In this document: in pieces, positions 61,096 through 64,000 of the stretch
Layout of the letters: every line of letters starts with the position of its first letter
How positions within the stretch are numbered: position 1 is the first letter of the stretch
Assembly: GCA_026399315.1 (NCBI GenBank)
Contig: JAPLRF010000036.1
Location: forward strand, 65,742 to 129,741
Length of the DNA: 64,000 nt
Reading direction: 5' to 3'
Source of the DNA: Gammaproteobacteria bacterium
Lineage (GTDB): Bacteria; Pseudomonadota; Gammaproteobacteria; Coxiellales; Coxiellaceae
Translations under genes and position numbers: made by a program
Notes under the pieces: model-generated
Databases searched by the model: none
What the model was told of the DNA's origin: nothing
The model's input: the letters and a program-made list of their open reading frames with translations, nothing else

Positions 61096-64000
61096 TCACG
61101 AGCGCAACGCAACATCAGCCTGGCTTTGAAATATAAAATCAAACCACAAATTCGTTAATGTTTCCTGCATTTTATTTTGACCAAGTCTATCTGAAATATT
61201 ATCAATATCAATTATTTCCATTGGTTGGTGTTGCCATGAACAAGCATACACAGCCTTCGTGCGTTGACCTGTTTCAGGATCGATTTGCCACTGTAAGCAC
61301 TGCGCGCAAACGCCTTTTAACATGCATTGCATGGCACCATAAACGGACGCTGTGAATTTTGCATTGGGGTTTAAATAGGCTTTCAATGTTGTACTGCGTG
61401 CGTGTTGTATTGTTTTTAATAGCGCAGATGATCCAATAACAAATATAGTGTCTATATTTTTCAAATTAATTGATTGCATGGCGTTAATAATATCATCGCA
61501 AAAAATAATGTTATTGGTTATACCTGCTATTTTATCAAGCTCAATTTTTTCATTATCAGGAATGTCAGAAATAAAATAAATAACATGCCCGGCAGATTTT
61601 AAAGTGGGTCCGACAGATAATAAATACAATAACGCAAAAAAACCACCAACAATTAAAATAGAGTGTGGGTTTTCTGGGATAAGCGTTTTCGCCCCTGTTG
61701 GACCCATTAATGAAACCGGTTCGCCAGATTTTAATGTACCTATAATTTTTGAACTAGCGCCTGCCTCAATGATATAAAAAATCAATTGATCAGGGTGATT
61801 TTGATCTTGAATACCAAGCGCTGCGATGGTTTCAGTTTGCAATTTGGTGCTCACGAGGTCGCTCGCACTACTGCTTCCATTCACGATAACGGAGGATGTT
61901 TCGTAGTTTTGTATTCGGTAAAATTGCCCTGGCTCAAATTGTTTTGCAGCCATGGGCGCATGAATAATGAGTTTTATTAAATTTGTTTTTTCTCGAATAA
62001 CTGAAACAACCTTTACGCTAAATAAATCATTTATTTTTTCGCGAAATTCAAGATACTCGTTTTCGTTTGCGCGAGGACTTTCGTCCTCGCTTCTGAGCGA
62101 GGTATTGTGATGTTCGCAAATGTTTAAGGCATTCATGATTTTTGAATAACCCAGCTTCCCCGATGCGATCGCTTTAACAACACTGCCATGGAAGACAGGA
62201 TGCGTGTCGCCGAGAAAGCTGACACGTCGATCATTTTTATCGTAGCTTGTAAAAACACCAAAATTTTCTTTCACATTGCCAATTTTCTCAATATGATTTT
62301 TTTCAGCATCAAAACACTGATACGCATCTTTATCGCGCAAAAAAGTACCGCGGTGCTCAAATTCATAGGCAATATTGGGTTTAGCGCCGGTGGCAACGAA
62401 AATAGATTTTGCAGGTAATGTTTTTTCCTCGTCAGAAAATTGCCACACGCCCGATTCATCTTGGATGCGGGAACGGCAAGTTATGCCAGCGGCATCGCCG
62501 TATTCATCTAATAAAACAGAGACAGGTTCAAATCCTTGCGCGTAATAAATACCTTCTTCCAAAGCCTTTATGACTTCTTCGTGATTACGTTGATAGGCAG
62601 GCGATTCTTGAATGCTTTTACGATAAGCAACAGTAACACCGCCCCACTCCCGAATTAATTTATTTAAACATGGCTTTCGATTTTCTGATGCCGCTAATTC
62701 TCGTTCAGTAATAATTTTTTCAGCGTGAGATAATGATTCATCTAAAATCATCAGTGATTGTGAATCAAAGTGATGGCGTAAATTATCCTCTCCCAATTCA
62801 TTTTTTAAAATATGATAACGTTGATGAATTTTTTCGACTTGTGTAATGTAGTACGCTTGTACTTCTGTTGCTGTATCAATCCCGGTTAATCCGCCACCGA
62901 CAATCACGGCCGGCAAACGCACCTGTAAATTGGCAAGGCTTGATTTTTTGATCGCGCCTGTTAATTGCAATGCCATTAAAAAATCGTTCGCCTGACGCAT
63001 TCCTGGGGCTAAACTATTAGGAATGCGCAATTCTTTTGGTAATCCAGCACCCACTGCAATTGATACGTGATCAAAGCCCAATTCCCAGGCATTTTCCACT
63101 GTAATGGTCCCACCAAAACGAATGCTGCCCAATAATTGAAAATGGCTTCTGCGCGCCAAGCTTATATAAATTAATTTTAAAAAGTTTTTATCCCAACGTA
63201 CGGTAATGCCATATTCTGCAACGCCACCAAAACCCAACATAATGCGGTCATCTAGCGATTCCTTTAATGTATTAAAATCATAAATTGGATTTGATAATAA
63301 TGCTTGCGGTAAAGGTTCTATTTTTAAACCATCCGCACCGACAACAGCGCAGCCTTCCATTAATAAATGATGCGATAAGGTAAAACCTGCCGGCCCCATT
63401 CCCATCGCCAATACATTTTTATTATTGTAAGGTTTCGGTGTAAATTGTGTTTGGCGTAACGGATTCCATTTAATTAACAGATCATAAATCTCAACACCCC
63501 AAGGCAAATCGAGCACGTCTGTTAATACGCGTGTTTCAATTTCAGGAATATTCACTGGGTCTTGTTTTTGATAAATGCAGGCCTTCATACAATCATTGCA
63601 AATGCGATGACCGGTAACCGCGCACATGGGGTTATCGATTGTGATAATGGCTAAGGCGCCAATACCGTAACCTTCTTTTTTTACCGTATGCATTTCAGAA
63701 ATTTTTTCTTCTAAGGGGCAGCCCGTTAAAATATCGCCGACTGGATTTAATTTTAAACCCATTTCAGGATTATTTTTTTTAACAGGAAATCCTTTAGAAC
63801 AAAAATCACCGTCATTTTTATGACAATAAACACAATAATGAATTTCATCCAATACTTCACGCAATTTCATGCGTGGATCAGTTAATTGAAACCCATCGCG
63901 TTCTCGTTGTTTGTTTCTAGGCGCTTCAAAGCGGCCAAATTCATCGTTTTCAACCGACACCATCGGCACCAAATTTTCAAAATCTTTTTTTTGTGCTTGA
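61096..64000 (-). CDS. FAD-dependent pyridine-nucleotide oxidoreductase (GltD-like) with C-terminal ferredoxin-reductase-like domain; 5' end beyond window
   Basis: Cys-rich N-terminus (HYCVYCHKNDGDFCSKG), VLAMGMGPAGFTLSHHLLMEG, PAVIVGGGLTGIDTATEV, FEPGQFYRIQNYETSS; frame stays open (QAQKKDFENLVPM) to the window edge. Confidence 0.85.
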   Translation of the reverse strand, partial: QAQKKDFENLVPMVSVENDEFGRFEAPRNKQRERDGFQLTDPRMKLREVLDEIHYCVYCHKNDGDFCSKGFPVKKNNPEMGLKLNPVGDILTGCPLEEKISEMHTVKKEGYGIGALAIITIDNPMCAVTGHRICNDCMKACIYQKQDPVNIPEIETRVLTDVLDLPWGVEIYDLLIKWNPLRQTQFTPKPYNNKNVLAMGMGPAGFTLSHHLLMEGCAVVGADGLKIEPLPQALLSNPIYDFNTLKESLDDRIMLGFGGVAEYGITVRWDKNFLKLIYISLARRSHFQLLGSIRFGGTITVENAWELGFDHVSIAVGAGLPKELRIPNSLAPGMRQANDFLMALQLTGAIKKSSLANLQVRLPAVIVGGGLTGIDTATEVQAYYITQVEKIHQRYHILKNELGEDNLRHHFDSQSLMILDESLSHAEKIITERELAASENRKPCLNKLIREWGGVTVAYRKSIQESPAYQRNHEEVIKALEEGIYYAQGFEPVSVLLDEYGDAAGITCRSRIQDESGVWQFSDEEKTLPAKSIFVATGAKPNIAYEFEHRGTFLRDKDAYQCFDAEKNHIEKIGNVKENFGVFTSYDKNDRRVSFLGDTHPVFHGSVVKAIASGKLGYSKIMNALNICEHHNTSLRSEDESPRANENEYLEFREKINDLFSVKVVSVIREKTNLIKLIIHAPMAAKQFEPGQFYRIQNYETSSVIVNGSSSASDLVSTKLQTETIAALGIQDQNHPDQLIFYIIEAGASSKIIGTLKSGEPVSLMGPTGAKTLIPENPHSILIVGGFFALLYLLSVGPTLKSAGHVIYFISDIPDNEKIELDKIAGITNNIIFCDDIINAMQSINLKNIDTIFVIGSSALLKTIQHARSTTLKAYLNPNAKFTASVYGAMQCMLKGVCAQCLQWQIDPETGQRTKAVYACSWQHQPMEIIDIDNISDRLGQNKMQETLTNLWFDFIFQSQADVALRS
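62066..62096 (-). repeat. REP-like element inside a coding sequence
   Basis: Reverse complement TCAGAAGCGAGGACGAAAGTCCTCGCGCAAA; hairpin GCGAGGAC/GTCCTCGC; encodes part of SLRSEDESPRANENE. Confidence 0.6.

Overview
This 64 kb window looks like a gammaproteobacterial chromosome segment. The gene content suggests Legionellales/Coxiellaceae-like, but that is inference. Core blocks: smc-zipA-ligA; rodA-mltB; rdgC/thiL; minCDE; prfC; bcp; gloB; cbpA-cbpM; and a large FAD/NAD oxidoreductase running off the right edge. The middle (about 13.3-38.3 kb) is a surface-polysaccharide locus: wzb/wza/wzc, nucleotide-sugar epimerase and dehydrogenase, two DegT aminotransferases, an ATP-grasp-HAD fusion, Wzx, a putative Wzy, several glycosyltransferases including three tandem GT4 paralogs, AsnB, a TauD-like dioxygenase, and PglC/PglD/PglE-like enzymes. 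Main non-genic signals: (1) a ~175-bp MITE-like element in three copies, two with 12-bp terminal inverted repeats and one with a perfect 8-bp target-site duplication; (2) a dispersed REP-like family (about TCAGAARCG..GGCGGYAGCC..CGYGYGAA), about ten copies, some in perfect 29-35 bp inverted pairs, one inside an ORF and one forming the 3' end of rdgC; (3) a DUF4143-type ATPase gene with a palindromic leader inserted in the 3' end of a glycosyltransferase gene, leaving a recognisable remnant; (4) a duplicated 3' fragment of a rhodanese gene bounded by REPs; (5) a nested hairpin/tandem repeat near 10.1 kb. No tRNA, rRNA or CRISPR array was recognised. All assignments come from reading sequence and translations; no searches were run.
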